Shown: piece by piece, positions 33,836 through 44,212 of the stretch | Layout: the number at the start of each line of letters is the position of its first letter | Numbering within the stretch: the stretch's first letter is position 1 | From: Molanna angustata | Lineage: Eukaryota > Arthropoda > Insecta > Trichoptera > Molannidae | DNA: 64,000 nt | Direction of reading: 5' to 3' | Assembly: GCA_963576475.1 (NCBI GenBank) | Contig: OY754980.1 | Span: 7,349,018 to 7,413,017 of the forward strand | Position numbers and translations under genes: made by a program | Notes under the pieces: model-generated | Databases searched by the model: none | Seen by the model: only the letters and a program-made list of their open reading frames with translations | Told to the model about the DNA's origin: nothing

Positions 33836-34200
33836 TCCAGAGTTTCTTAAACTTGTTTTGATAAGAAAAACATTTTTTTATGACAAAAATTATGTAACTA
33901 AGTTTAGTTTGTCGATCTGAAAAATATAGTAAAAATTCAAAAGTTCACCCCTGATTGAAACAAAAATTCTTCAAAATACTGAGTATAAAGTTATGTAGGC
34001 CTATTACTGGGCTCTGTAAATTAAGCTGATCAAAAGTTATAAGAGGGGACGGACACACACACAGACAGACAAACACACAGACAAAAACACACAAAATGTT
34101 CTACTTCAAATTCTGAATTCATCCATGTATAGAAAATATATGCTACGAAGCCTCTAAGTTGGTGTTTTTGGCATGCAAATAGTCCACTACACAAAATGTT
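33836..34200 (+). repeat. Interspersed repeat family D, copy 1
   Basis: Shares AGTAAAAATTCAAAAGTT, TGATCAAAAGTTATAAGAGG, GGGACGGACACACACACAGA and CCTCTAAGTTGGTGTTTTTG with copies at 39180, 54720, 58080, 58680 and 63367. Each has a CA-repeat in the middle. Class unknown; no reverse transcriptase motif seen. Confidence 0.75.
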
Positions 34201-34204
34201 CCTT

Positions 34205-34335
34205 CATTTATTTATTTTTATTTGGAAAACAAACAGGATACAATGTTATAAGGATAAATACAATATGATGATTTAACAGTAAGGTAAGTTCATTGTACCC
34301 CAATAATATGTTTTCACATAAGATATAAGGTCTAC
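34205..34335 (-). repeat. LINE 3'-end-like repeat
   Basis: ATTTGGAAAACAAACAGGAT then ACAATGTTATAAGGATAAAT. The same 125 bp recur at 40316-40440. T-rich start suggests the poly(A) end of a minus-strand retroposon. Confidence 0.6.
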
Positions 34336-34365
34336 ACATACACGCGTCTTGGCTTTAAACTGCTA

Positions 34366-34696
34366 TGGTGCGCGCTAGCGTCTGAAACCTTACGATGGAC
34401 CTTACTTAGTGCAAGAAAGGGATGACAAAACAGCCACTATAAATATCAAAGGAAAGAGCAGAAAAATTTCATAAGATCGTCTAAAGCCAGCCTTCTTCCA
34501 AAATGAGAGTATGGACCCCTGCGAAGAGATGAACAACAGACAAGCCATTTCCCCAGAGCAGAGAAGGATGTCTATTCCGCAGAATAACAACGCCACTACG
34601 TCAGAAGCCACTCCATCACAGCAACCACACACAACCACCAGAGCTGGAAGAAGAGTGTACTTCCCTGAAAGATTCATAAGCTACAGATTTTTTTAA
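34366..34696 (+). mobile_element. Ty3/gypsy-type polyprotein C-terminus joined to an LTR fragment
   Basis: The frame GPYLVQERDDKTATINIKGK then SRKIS, a stop, DRLKPAFFQNESM is the integrase C-terminal GPYxVLxRxxKxxxI...DRLKPA block of insect Ty3/gypsy elements. It ends in FPERFISYRFF and TAA at 34696. Immediately upstream, 34366-34392 (TGCGCGCTAGCGTCTGAAAC) matches the start of the LTR at 35143, so coding sequence follows LTR sequence with no gag or pol between. Confidence 0.75.
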
Positions 34697-35142
34697 GCTA
34701 AGTAACTTATATTTTCTTTTCATATATATGAAAATACTTATAATCTATAAAAATATGTATATAATGAGTAAGTAATTTAAATTTTATGTATATGTAAACC
34801 AACTCAGAAGTAATGAGTAGTTAATATTTTTTTTTTTGATACCAAGAAATGTAATTATGAATAATTAAAATTGTATTGGAGAACACATACAGCATGAAAG
34901 TATGCTATATTTAACAAAGAAATATTTTTTTACCTAATGCCAAAGTAAAAAAAACTTAATTTTTAATTTTTTAATTATGTCAAAATAACAAAGATATATT
35001 TTTTCCCTAATGCCAAAGTAAAAAAACTTAATTTTTTCCTCATGTCGAATCAACAAATGTTTAAACAATTTTTCCATTGTTACAGAATGCTGTAAGGACT
35101 ATGAGGGAAGCAAGGATATCGTCGAATCGACTGGAAAGGGGG

Positions 35143-35410
35143 TAATATGGCGCGCGCTAGCGTCTGAATCCTGACGCTTCAGCACTATATAAAGCCGGTT
35201 CAGACAGGCGGCGGCCATTCGATCCACCCACTACCAGCTACCGCGGTCGCGCTGTCCTTGCGACCTCATAGTTTTCAATCCGCGTAATCTTCGTATAATA
35301 TTCCAATTTAAAATATAAGTATAAGTATTAGAGACCATTATTCAAAAAACATGTAAGTAATCGCATCATTATCTTTTGATTTCTGTCATAACAATTACCT
35401 GTGTTTTATT
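35143..35410 (+). mobile_element. 3' LTR of the gypsy-type element (end uncertain)
   Basis: Preceded by a polypurine tract (GGAAAGGGGG). Begins TAATATGGCGCGCGCTAGCG and contains a TATA box (CTATATAAAGCC) at about 35187, with GC-rich leader sequence afterwards. The right boundary near AACAATTACCT is a guess. The AT-rich 34700-35142 stretch is the 3' untranslated part of the element. Confidence 0.6.
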
Positions 35411-35459
35411 ATAATACTTATGTAATATCTATATGACATGTACGTAGTACTATGCTGGG

Positions 35460-36050
35460 TAAGTACCTACACAGTTATTACAATACCTTCACTTGGGGAT
35501 AGGCAAACAGGTTGAAATACCTAAAGCCTACATAGACCGGTACAGCCTATCCTGGGTGACCGCTGACAGGTTCATCTAACCTGATCGGCAGCACAACCCA
35601 GCCCTCGGTAACCAAGATCAGGTAACTTGGTAACCCGAGGGCCCAAAGCTAAACTGGTGAACGAGAGTTCACCAAAAGAGGTAAACTGCCTCTTCCTTCA
35701 AGAGAATTACATTCTCTTGAACGAATCGACACTTGGGTAATTTTTGTAAAAATTTATTTAGTGACGACATCGTTTCATACAATTTGTATGGCAGTTTACA
35801 CAATATCTACGGAGACTAAATGTTCGATACTTAATCTTCATACATACACACTATTAAGCTGTTGACATATTCGGGGTAGGAAAAAAGATTGACCTCCACA
35901 CTATCCTAAAATATTGAATAATTTGTATTCAAGGGTTTATAGTTTGATATGTTTTCTTCAACTATACAAACTGTCTCATATGTTGCATGCAACACACGAG
36001 ACAGTTTGACCTCATGTGTTGCATGCAACTAGTTTTATAATAACTATATC
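35460..36050 (-). repeat. Composite repeat with short hairpins and the TAGTTGCATG family, inverted
   Basis: 35460-35740 has several small palindromes (GTAACTTGGTAACCCGAGGG, TCAAGAGAATTACATTCTCT) and an AACGAATCGACACTTGG end resembling sequence at 58660. From 35874 to 36040 the minus strand matches the repeat at 55511 (AGGATAGTGTGGAGGTCAAT; terminal GTTGCATGCAACTA). Confidence 0.6.
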
Positions 36051-36094
36051 TGAATAAAGGGATCGCTAATATTAAAAATATGATAAGAAAAAAT

Positions 36095-36290
36095 AGTATG
36101 ATCTTCATACATATATATTTTCACAGCATATCCCACAATGTGAGGTAACCAGCGACTGGTTTGTGGGTGAGCATTACCTTAAATAATGAAAAAAATAGTA
36201 TGATCTTCATACATACATACTTTCTACAATGTGAGGTAACCAGCGAGTGGTGTGTGGGTGAGCATTACCTTAAAAAATTAAAACCCAACA
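36095..36290 (+). repeat. Tandem pair of the ACAATGTGGGGTAACC repeat
   Basis: Two head-to-tail copies at about 36100-36185 and 36195-36275, each with TATGATCTTCATACATA followed by ACAATGTGAGGTAACCAGCG and GTGGGTGAGCATTACC. Confidence 0.75.
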
Positions 36291-37014
36291 CATGCGTTTT
36301 AATAATATAAATGAGTCTCGTATCTGTATGATCTCTGTTGTTTAATATATGTAGTTTTCTAACTTTTAAATATGGAGCATTGTACACTTTGTACAGTGCT
36401 TCACATTTATTTACCTACTCTATATATTTAGGCTTATCTAAAGTAAACTCTGTAAATAGACTTTATCAAGTAATAAGTGAATGAGTCTTATCTCCAAATA
36501 ATCATTGATAACTACATAATTAATACATGACTTAATCATTGCGTTATACTTTGCATAATACTTAAGTACCTACTATTGTATATGGAAGCTTTGAACTATG
36601 CATACCTGCACACTTCACAGGTTAGGATTATAATACCTACCAGAAACATTGAAAACGGTAAATAGTATCTACATGTTATTAAAATTGGCACGTTCTTAAA
36701 GTACTCTCGAACAATGCCACGGGCATTGTGTAAATATATCGACATTTTCATATTGATAATGTAGTTTACTTACAATATATGTAGTGCAAATTATTCAATG
36801 ATTAGTATAGTACGTAGTATACCTAGTATTGGTTTATCTTCCATAGGTTCCCAAGCAGAGCACACAGAGTTTTCATTGATTATAAGTAAACAAATTATTT
36901 TTAATAAACAAAGACAAAATTCTCCATGCTAATTGAAGTCTTCATTTAGCATTTCGTCAGTTGTATAAAATGATTTTTCGATGAGATACTTCTTCGTCTC
37001 TCTTTCAAAACTAT
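36291..37014. other. Spacer, nothing recognised
   Basis: AT-rich, with no coding or mobile signal that I can support. Confidence 0.4.
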
Positions 37015-37280
37015 CTTCTTTCGAAGACCGTATGGTGCCGGTGTCCTGAGTTTGGATCCCAGTATATCTTCTTTCGAAGACCGTATGGTGCCGGTGTCTT
37101 GAGTTTGGATCCCAGTATATCTTCTTTCGAAGACCGTATGGTGCCGGTGTCCTGAGTTTGGATCCCAGTATATCTTCTTTCGAAGACCGTATGGTGCCGG
37201 TGTCCTGAGTTTGGATCCCAGTATATCTTCTTTCGAAGACCGTATGGTGCCGGTGTCCTGAGTTTGGATCTCAGTATATA
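37015..37280. repeat. Five perfect-to-near-perfect tandem copies of a 53-bp unit
   Basis: The unit contains TCGAAGACCGTATGGTGCCG then GTGTCCTGAGTTTGGATCCC, with starts at 37021, 37074, 37127, 37180 and 37233. Only one or two substitutions separate copies, so the expansion is recent. GAGTTTGGATCCC resembles a degenerate box B. Confidence 0.9.
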
Positions 37281-37539
37281 GAGGAGTAATTTATTTGAAA
37301 ATTAATATCACACTCGAAATTAGCTTCTCTGAATGGAAGAATTTTCCATATGGCAACAAACCGACAATTGCACAGGGCGATAGAAAGTATTAAAATAAAT
37401 AATTGAATGTTTTTATTTTATATTACACAGATAAAATAAATATTAAATAAATGAAAACTTATATGACATATGCATAATTTTTTAAATCAAATTTAAAAAC
37501 GATATCTAAGTATTTTCGTACATAGGTACATGTTTAGAT

Positions 37540-38335
37540 ATCATCATGCCATGTCCCTTAAGGGGTAGGCAGAGATATCTGAACGCCATATTGTTCTATC
37601 CTGGTACCCATTCACCACCTTTCAACATTCATACATCTTCTCATATATTATATGTTTGTCTGCGTTCACGTGGTTGTGCCCAGGGGCGTGCCTAGAACCT
37701 TCGGACTAGGCAAACCATGAAAGAAAATTGGGAAATGTCGAAAATTTTGTGTTTTTTATCATCGTTGTTCATTTGAGAGGCCATGAAAATATTTTAAAAT
37801 CACATGCCAAAATAATATTTAGGATTCGACAAACGAGAGAATGCGGGTGACAGTTTTATAAAGCGTTGTTAAAAATCTATGGATGCAAAGGTCAGGGAAA
37901 AAGTGACACGTAATTCGCTGCACAACGTCGAAAGCCAACTAATTTTATTGGTTAATACAAAATAGAGTATTTTTCTGCACTAAAATTGGTTTCTGCACAG
38001 GTTATGTCAGCCGCAATCTTTCGCTGGGCGAGGTATACTTTTGTGGCCCTGTCAAGCATCGTATCAATATACAGTTCAATTTTTAATCTTGTAGTATGGT
38101 TTCAATAAAACAGACAAAAAAATATTAGGTCTTGAATTTCTTAACTTAATATTCATAGGCAAGCCAAGATTTTCGGTTTCTATAAGCAATTCCGCTACTG
38201 GTTGTGCCATCCTTTTCTTGGATGACCCGACCTCTCGTCAGGCGTTACTCATTCATTCTGCCCATGTGGCCAAACCAATGTGTTCACTTTTATTTTTTTG
38301 ATGACTTTTTTAAAGTTTTTTTTTTAAATTACAAT
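37540..38335 (-). mobile_element. RTE-type LINE tail interrupted by a hAT-like element
   Basis: 37540-37680 and 38202-38330 together match the LINE tail at 32935-33260 (plus-strand text CATGCCATGTCCCTTAAGGG; then GTTGTGCCATCCTTTTCTTG, GTCAGGCGTTACTCATTCAT). The 521-bp gap between them is the hAT-like insertion. Coding is decayed. Confidence 0.8.
37681..38201. mobile_element. Non-autonomous hAT-like element with perfect 8-bp target duplication
   Basis: Ends CAGGGGCGTGCCTAGAACC and (reverse complement of the right end) CAGTAGCGGAATTGCTTATA. Flanked by GTTGTGCC at 37673-37680 and again at 38202-38209. No transposase frame. It is the longer sibling of 1947-2202. A CAG terminus with 8-bp duplication is characteristic of hAT. 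Confidence 0.85.
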
Positions 38336-38350
38336 TACATGACATATTTC

Positions 38351-38356
38351 TTTATT
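38351..38356 (-). terminator. Poly(A) signal of lipocalin D/E
   Basis: AATAAA on the minus strand about 75 bp after the stop codon at 38430. Confidence 0.45.
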
Positions 38357-38429
38357 TTACATTCATATCAAATGTCCCACTTTCTAATCCTGTTACATTT
38401 TTTTTAAATAAATGAAACAAATGAAACTC

Positions 38430-38578
38430 TTAATGATTTGAAGCTGAACTTTTACAAGCATCACAAGCATGCGAGACAGCTTCTAAAGGGATATTAACAT
38501 TGCCATTAACAAAATAAACCATTAGGTTTATATCTGCAGGTTCCATGAATTCGTTTTTGTGAAGTAACCATGAATAAT
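38430..38578 (-). CDS. Lipocalin D/E exon 4 (last exon)
   Basis: Acceptor TTTCAG precedes ATTATTCATGG, giving phase-1 N-Y-S-W-L-L-H-K-N-E-F in the place of SSWILSRTKTL of lipocalin A. It ends AVSHACDACKSSASNH with TAA, 48 codons, and keeps the terminal cysteine. AATAAA on the minus strand at 38356-38351 is a fitting poly(A) signal. The phase agrees with exon 3 at 44146-44057. Confidence 0.75.
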
Positions 38579-38714
38579 CTGAAATTAACAAAAAAGGTAT
38601 AAATGAAAGATATAAAGGAATGATCGAAAAATTCGTTTTCAAGGGTAATACGCAGATCTCTCTTGTTAAATGCCCAGGGTCCCACGATTCATGGGGCCCA
38701 CCAGTTTCAGCCAT

Positions 38715-39180
38715 ATCATCAACGATTTTATTGTTATTTTATTTATTTTTATTTTATTTTATTTAAACCTAACAAACATTTTCTTTTTTATTTTTTTTAT
38801 TAATAATAAACATGACATTGTACATTAAGAGGTTTGACATCAATATTAAAGGTATATAAAAAAAATATTATGTATATATTTGAGACAGAGACAATGGAAG
38901 GGTACACATACACATCCAGACCATTGACACTCTCTTGCGCTTTGTTGTCAATTAGAGGTTTTGCTCTCCAATATGCTAGGGATAATCCCTGTGTTATATT
39001 GGACATACAGTCATACAAACAAATATTACAACAAATTCAATTTTAACAATATATCATAGACCAATTTTGTTTGCGGATATTACATATAATATTATAATTT
39101 TGTTACGAATCCAATTTGAAATAGTTGTAATTATTTGTCAATATAATTGACATTCAAAGGACAGGGGTAATAACTTTCCT
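38715..39180. other. Intron 3 of lipocalin D/E, no element recognised
   Basis: AT-rich. Short open frames on both strands at 38800-39046 do not match anything I know. Confidence 0.4.
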
Positions 39181-39590
39181 CTATTTCTAGAGTTTTCTGA
39201 GTCTAGTTTGTACCTATACCTATCGATATTTTTCAAAACTTAGGTATCGATATAGGCAGTTAAACAACATAAATTAATCATATTTTTTTCCGAATAAAAA
39301 ATGTTTGAAAAACTATGGAATTAAAAAATAGCTAAAAAAACATTTGTACCAATTTTCAGCGTTCTAGCTTTTGTGGTTTTTGAGATATATGGAAAAATAA
39401 AGTAAAAATTCAAAAGTTTATAACCCCTGATTGAAACAAAAATTCAAAATTCTGGATATGAAAATTTTGTAGGATTATAATGTTATATTCTGATTTTAGG
39501 CTCTGTGCATTGGGCGAATCAGAAGTTATAAAGGGAAAAGACTACACACACAGACACACTAAATGTTTTACTCCGAATTCTGAGTAAATT
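39180..39590 (+). repeat. Interspersed repeat family D, copy 2
   Basis: TTTTGTGGTTTTTGAGATAT, GGAAAAATAAAGTAAAAATT and CCGAATTCTGAGTAAATTCG match the other copies. The CA tract is short here (ACACACACAGACACAC). Confidence 0.75.
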
Positions 39591-39598
39591 CGACCTTC

Positions 39599-40000
39599 GT
39601 GGCTCAGTTGGTTAAATATCTGACTGCTGACCTTCGGATCAGCAGTCAGATATCTAGTCTATCGGGTTTGCAGTCTGAAATAGTCTTAGCATATTTCTAT
39701 TTAATGTAGTAACTGATTAGGAAAATTTAATCGCTCCAACTTGGGAATGATATTGTTTGCTGTGTTAACGACGCGACGCTATCATAATAACCGAAACAAT
39801 CAACGACCTACAAAAAATGTTGAACAGGCAGCATATAGCCTGCATTTCGATTCCCGGTGGAGGCACAGTTTTAACTGTGTTTTAGTCTGGATTTGTGAGA
39901 CGATTAATATCGTAAGTTTCCAGAATGTGGCAACTTGTTATTGGGTGCGTGTTAAATTAATATTTGACATAGTATCTGTTATATAGTTGCCCAAGAAGTT
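39599..40000 (+). mobile_element. SINE head - LINE fragment - SINE tail chimera
   Basis: 39599-39657 is a tRNA-like head (CTTCGTGGCTCAGTTGGTTA) whose TATCTGACTGCTGA is repeated inverted (TCAGCAGTCAGATA) to form a hairpin. About 39660-39843 encodes a reverse transcriptase piece (RPTKNVEQAAYSLHFD in one frame) matching the minus strand at 29930-30090. 39845-40000 is the SINE tail. The LINE-to-SINE junction (GATTCCCGGTGGAGGCACAG) is the same as at 29930. Confidence 0.75.
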
Positions 40001-40315
40001 ATATAAGAATACAATAAAATTAAAAATTATAATAATTATTATTTATATTTTTCTGTGTATTTTCTTTTGTGTTATTTATTACTACATTTTAACTTGCTTG
40101 TGTTTTGCTGTTTGTTCTTTAAACTATAAAAATAAATAAAAATATATTTTAGGTACATAAATAATTTCTGTGTTCCCGAGACTTTTCTTATGTTCTTCAT
40201 GAGTTCTTTCGAAGTTTTGTAACTAGCATGTGGTCGTTATGAGTCCCCATAGGCAAATCTGGGGGTTGTGTTAGAAGAACAGATTGTTGAATGAATTATT
40301 CAGAAATTTTTATTT

Positions 40316-40440
40316 ATTTATTTATTTTTATTTGGAAAACAAACAGGATACAATGTTATAATTATAAATATAATATGATGACTTAAACAGTAAGGTAAGT
40401 TCATTGTACCCCAATAATATGTTTTCACAAAAGATATAAA
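40316..40440 (-). repeat. LINE 3'-end-like repeat, second copy
   Basis: Matches 34206-34330 (TATTTTTATTTGGAAAACAA onward) with few differences. Confidence 0.6.
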
Positions 40441-40614
40441 GTGAACTTATTTATTTAACTTATTAAATAATCGTAAGTTTAAAAGTAATTAATATAATAC
40501 TTGTATGTAGCATGTATTAATTAAGTGAATATGTGTTATATATTATGTATGTGTGTTATATATTATTTATTTATTTATTTATACATCTTCTTATACATAA
40601 TATAAACAAATATA

Positions 40615-40690
40615 ATTAACACTGGCGGGCTTATTGCCATTAGGCAATTTCTTCCAACCAACCAGATTATAACAATATTGTGTGTATATT
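40615..40690. repeat. Short repeat with TTATTGCCATTAGGCAA hairpin
   Basis: CACTGGCGGGCTTATTGCCA followed by TTAGGCAATTTCTTCCAACC. Related pieces lie at 1858 and 24965. Confidence 0.6.
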
Positions 40691-40789
40691 TATGTGAGAT
40701 AGATTATGAATGAATGTAATTGTAGCATATACTATTTATCGAATTGTTGTAATATGTATGTTCTGAAATCTGCTTGTGATTTTTTTTAC

Positions 40790-43700
40790 GGCGCTGGCCG
40801 ATTTACTAATGATATTAATAACAATTAAGTACTACAAATAATAACACTCAATTATTATTATTACCATTATACACTTCCTCAAAAGAATTAGCAGATCAAT
40901 GCGTAAATTCTAAATTATTTAAAACAGCAAAATAAAATGCAACAAACGCATCATCAAGCTTTCAATTGGGAATAGTTCACCCATCCAGATACTTAACATA
41001 TCAAAGGATTAGGCTCTGAGGAGGACTACCTAACAACCCTACTGATTCCCGAATATTAACGTTTAAAAAATCTTTAACGATTGTACATGTATTCATAATT
41101 ACCGTTTTTTACATTTTTATTATTAAATTTTTCGATAAATCTATAATTTCTAAATTACGGATTAACGATTATGGAATAATGCCAGTGGCTGAAATAAGCA
41201 ATTAATATTCCATTGAGTAGAGAATCATACATAAGCGAAATAAACACCATATATGACATTGCTAAGAATAACGGTTTCGATAAGCAATGTATTACAAAAA
41301 TAATAAAGAAAATGTCTTATAAAAATACAATCGGCTCCATATACCCAATGATTAATGATAAAAAATACATTGAAAACGGTTCTATTCCTTACCTCGGCAG
41401 GATATCCGAAAAAATAATAAAAACATTAAAGAATGAGAATTTAAATATCGCTTTTAAAGTTAATAACGCACTGGGAAATAGCATAAAAAATCGCAAAACC
41501 AAGATAGACAAACTTCAAAGATCCGGAATATATAAAATTACCTGCGAAGAATGTAATGCTCAATACATAGGCCAAACAGGGAGAGCCTTCAACACACGTT
41601 TTGAAGAACATAAAAGAGCGTACAAGTATAAAAAAGAAGAAACATCACAATTTGCCAAACATCTCATCCACAATAACCATCATATTACAGACGACAATAA
41701 ACCAATCCCGCTACAATTTTGCAACAAAGGACTAAAATTAAACATACTAGAACAATTAGAAATTAACAAGAATCTGAACAATAATATCATCAACGAACAG
41801 ATTAACACATATAGTTCTCCCTTAATATTTTCAAACCTAATAATGTATAATGTATAGTTAGATATAATCTCAGTGTATTTTTATCTTATATGTTTAATCT
41901 TATATGTTTAGTAAGTAGGTATCTAGATTGCCAAAAGTGGGTACATCCCACAGATGAATATCCCCTACAGCTGCAACACGACCTAGTTGTTTAGGACTAG
42001 ATATAATATTTTAACTGTAACAACCACCCACCCCAAAGCAATTAATGTATAATGTAAGATATTATTTCAAAGTGTATTTTTTCTCATATTTAGTAAATAG
42101 ATACCTAGGCAATAAAAGTGGGTATATCCCAAAGATGACAATTCCCCACAGCTGCAATTAGGTACAAATGCTCAGGTAAGAACAAGAGATAAGGACTGGA
42201 TATAATACTTAAACTGTAACAACCACCCACCTTTTTTGCTTTGTATAAATTCCATTTAATGTAATAGTATATAAGAAAAAACCACACCATGTACTTCACC
42301 AGTTGAAAAGGCCTTCACCAGGCGAAACGGTCGTTCTGGAGAGTAAAAATAAATGTAGAAAGAAAAACAAGTGTTTAATTTATTTTAAAAATGGAATTCT
42401 ACATAGTAAACGCTGTCAGTGTAAATAAAATTGAAAGTGGTAATATTATTATTTTACGAGAATGCCAAAGTCTTTTAATCTCATTACCTAAAGCGGTGTA
42501 TTTTCTAATTTTTTCATCAAAAGTTTTTATAATATTACTAGAATTTGGAATAGCCACGTCGCAAATATATGTTATTTTTTTAATTTTATCATGTATTATT
42601 AAATCGGGTCTGTTATGTTGAATTGACCGGTCAGTTAATATTGTTTTATCGTAATAAAGCGAAATATTATTATTTTCTAAAAATGAAATCGGATCATATT
42701 CATAATATGGTTTTATGTTTATCGCTTCAATTAATTTATATTTAATAGCTAAATTTTGATGTATTATTTTTGCTTCTTGGTTATGTCCCGATATTATATG
42801 ATCGATTGTTTCCGGAAAAGCCAAACATTTCCTACAACTATCATCAACTACATTTATGTCTTTTATTATTTATTTTTGATAATTTTTAGTTTTTATTACT
42901 CTATCCTGAATTGCTATTATAAAACCTTCTAAATCCGCGTCCAAATCACCAATACTCAACCATTTGTTTGACCAAATTTTGTCAACATAAGGTTGGTTGA
43001 GAAATTTTGGATGTATAGAATGAATTATTTTATTTAGCCACGAATTTAGAAGGTCGTCATTTATATTTATAATATTGTTATTGGCATTCTCGTAATTTAA
43101 ATTTAATGTTGTTAAATTTTTGTCCGCCTCACAGATAACTTTATGCATTAAAGAACTATCAGATTTTTTGTGAAAGAAAGTTTTTAGCGATTCGATTTGA
43201 TTATTATGTAACGATGTTATTTTTATTATACGCCTACCTCCTAAATTCCTAGGCAAATTGATTCGTTCAATCGCGGAATTAGGATGATGACAACGAAATT
43301 TAGTTAAACGCGTTCTAATTGTTCTTTCTAAACTATCTAAATCTGTTTTTGACCATTTAATAATTCCAAAAGAATATGTCAATATCGGTATTGCCCAAGT
43401 ATTAATAGCTTTAGTTAAGTTTTTAGCTGACAGATTGCATTTTAATATTTTCGTAATTCTATCTTTAAATTTTATATTAATATCAAATTTTATTTTAGTG
43501 TGGTCTAATTTGTTAGACTGCGGATAACCTAGATATTTATAAACCTCCAACCCTTTCAAACTATCTATTTGAAAATTTCTTTGAATATCACCACCCATTT
43601 CTAGTATTTTACCCTTTTCGACATGTAAAGTTTTACATTTATCTAAACCGAAAGACATTCTAATATCATCTGAAAATGCTTTTATTATCCTAATCATTTT

Positions 43701-43955
43701 TTCCAATTCTGAATCAGATTTAGCATATTCTTTTATATCATCCTTATATATTAAGTGCGAAATTTTAATATTAGACCGTGGATGACCGTTAATTTTTATT
43801 CCATACTTAGATTCATTTAACATTTTAGAAAGCGGATTAAGAGCTAAACAAAACCAATGTGGACTCAATGAATCTCCCTGAAAAATTCCGCGTTTAATTT
43901 TAATTCCTGGAATAGATATTTTATAAGAATTTAAATTTATTTTTAAATCTGTATT
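40790..43955 (-). mobile_element. Dong/R4-type LINE, split by a Penelope-like fragment
   Basis: On the minus strand, 43935-42870 encodes a reverse transcriptase: GIFQGDSLSPHWFCLALNPL, HLIYKDDIKEYAKSD (catalytic YxDD), SFGLDKCK and YKYLGYPQS, then the thumb. 42840-42399 encodes a CxxC-type finger (CRKCLAFPETIDHIISGH) and a restriction-like endonuclease (RPDLIIHD, YICDVAIPNSSNI, EIKRLWHSRK). The frame breaks near 42850. The 3' untranslated region resumes at about 41195 and ends at CGGCCAGCGCCGTAAAAAA (minus strand), identical to the copy at 6575. The 5' truncation point near 43955 is next to a TAA-rich run, the sort of target Dong elements prefer. Lies in intron 3 of lipocalin D/E, same strand. 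Confidence 0.85.
41198..42440 (+). mobile_element. Penelope-like retroelement fragment with GIY-YIG endonuclease
   Basis: Plus-strand frame of about 220 codons ending at 41857. IPLSRESYISEINTIYDIAK is the end of the reverse transcriptase/linker. The GIY-YIG nuclease motif is GIYKITCEECNAQYIGQTGR, followed by RFEEHKRAYK and HLIHNNHHI. Downstream there are two diverged direct repeats (41930-42040 and 42110-42235, each with CACAGCTGCAA and CTGTAACAACCACCCACC) and a GGCGAAACGGTCGTTCTGGA stretch at 42321. It is 5' truncated, directly after an in-frame stop at 41195. It interrupts the Dong-type element, whose uninterrupted form is at 6125-6175. Confidence 0.85.
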
Positions 43956-44056
43956 TATTTATTATTATTAATAATATTTATTATTATTAATAAAAGTTGG
44001 GTGAAACAGTACCAACAGGACTGAAGTATATGAATAGTAAAGGTATACATACTTAC

Positions 44057-44146
44057 TAAGTGACATTTTATCTCCAACGGGTTCACAAGATGTCATAATT
44101 AACGTATTATCACTCAGAAGACCCATTAGGTTTAGGTATTTTTTAC
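44057..44146 (-). CDS. Lipocalin D/E exon 3
   Basis: ATTGCAG acceptor, then GT-AAA-AAA-TAC giving GKKYLNLMGLLSDNTLIMTS and CEPVGDKMSL, donor GTAAGT. 90 bp, phase 1 to phase 1, the same size and phase as exon 3 of lipocalins A and C. The cysteine matches C131 of lipocalin A. The WVLSTDY motif is strongly changed (NLMGLLSDN), so this paralogue is diverged. Confidence 0.7.
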
Positions 44147-44212
44147 CTGCAATTTTAAATAACATATTAAAATGTGATTCTGTGACGGTTCCATCATTCA
44201 CTTACATAGTGT

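Noticed and set aside
36000..36050. Helitron 3' end (GTTGCATGCAAC hairpin followed by CTAGT)
   Set aside because: Only some copies of the repeat end CTAG or CTAA; the copy at 32796 gives CTAT, and the hairpin abuts the end without the usual spacer, so the CTRR rule fails.
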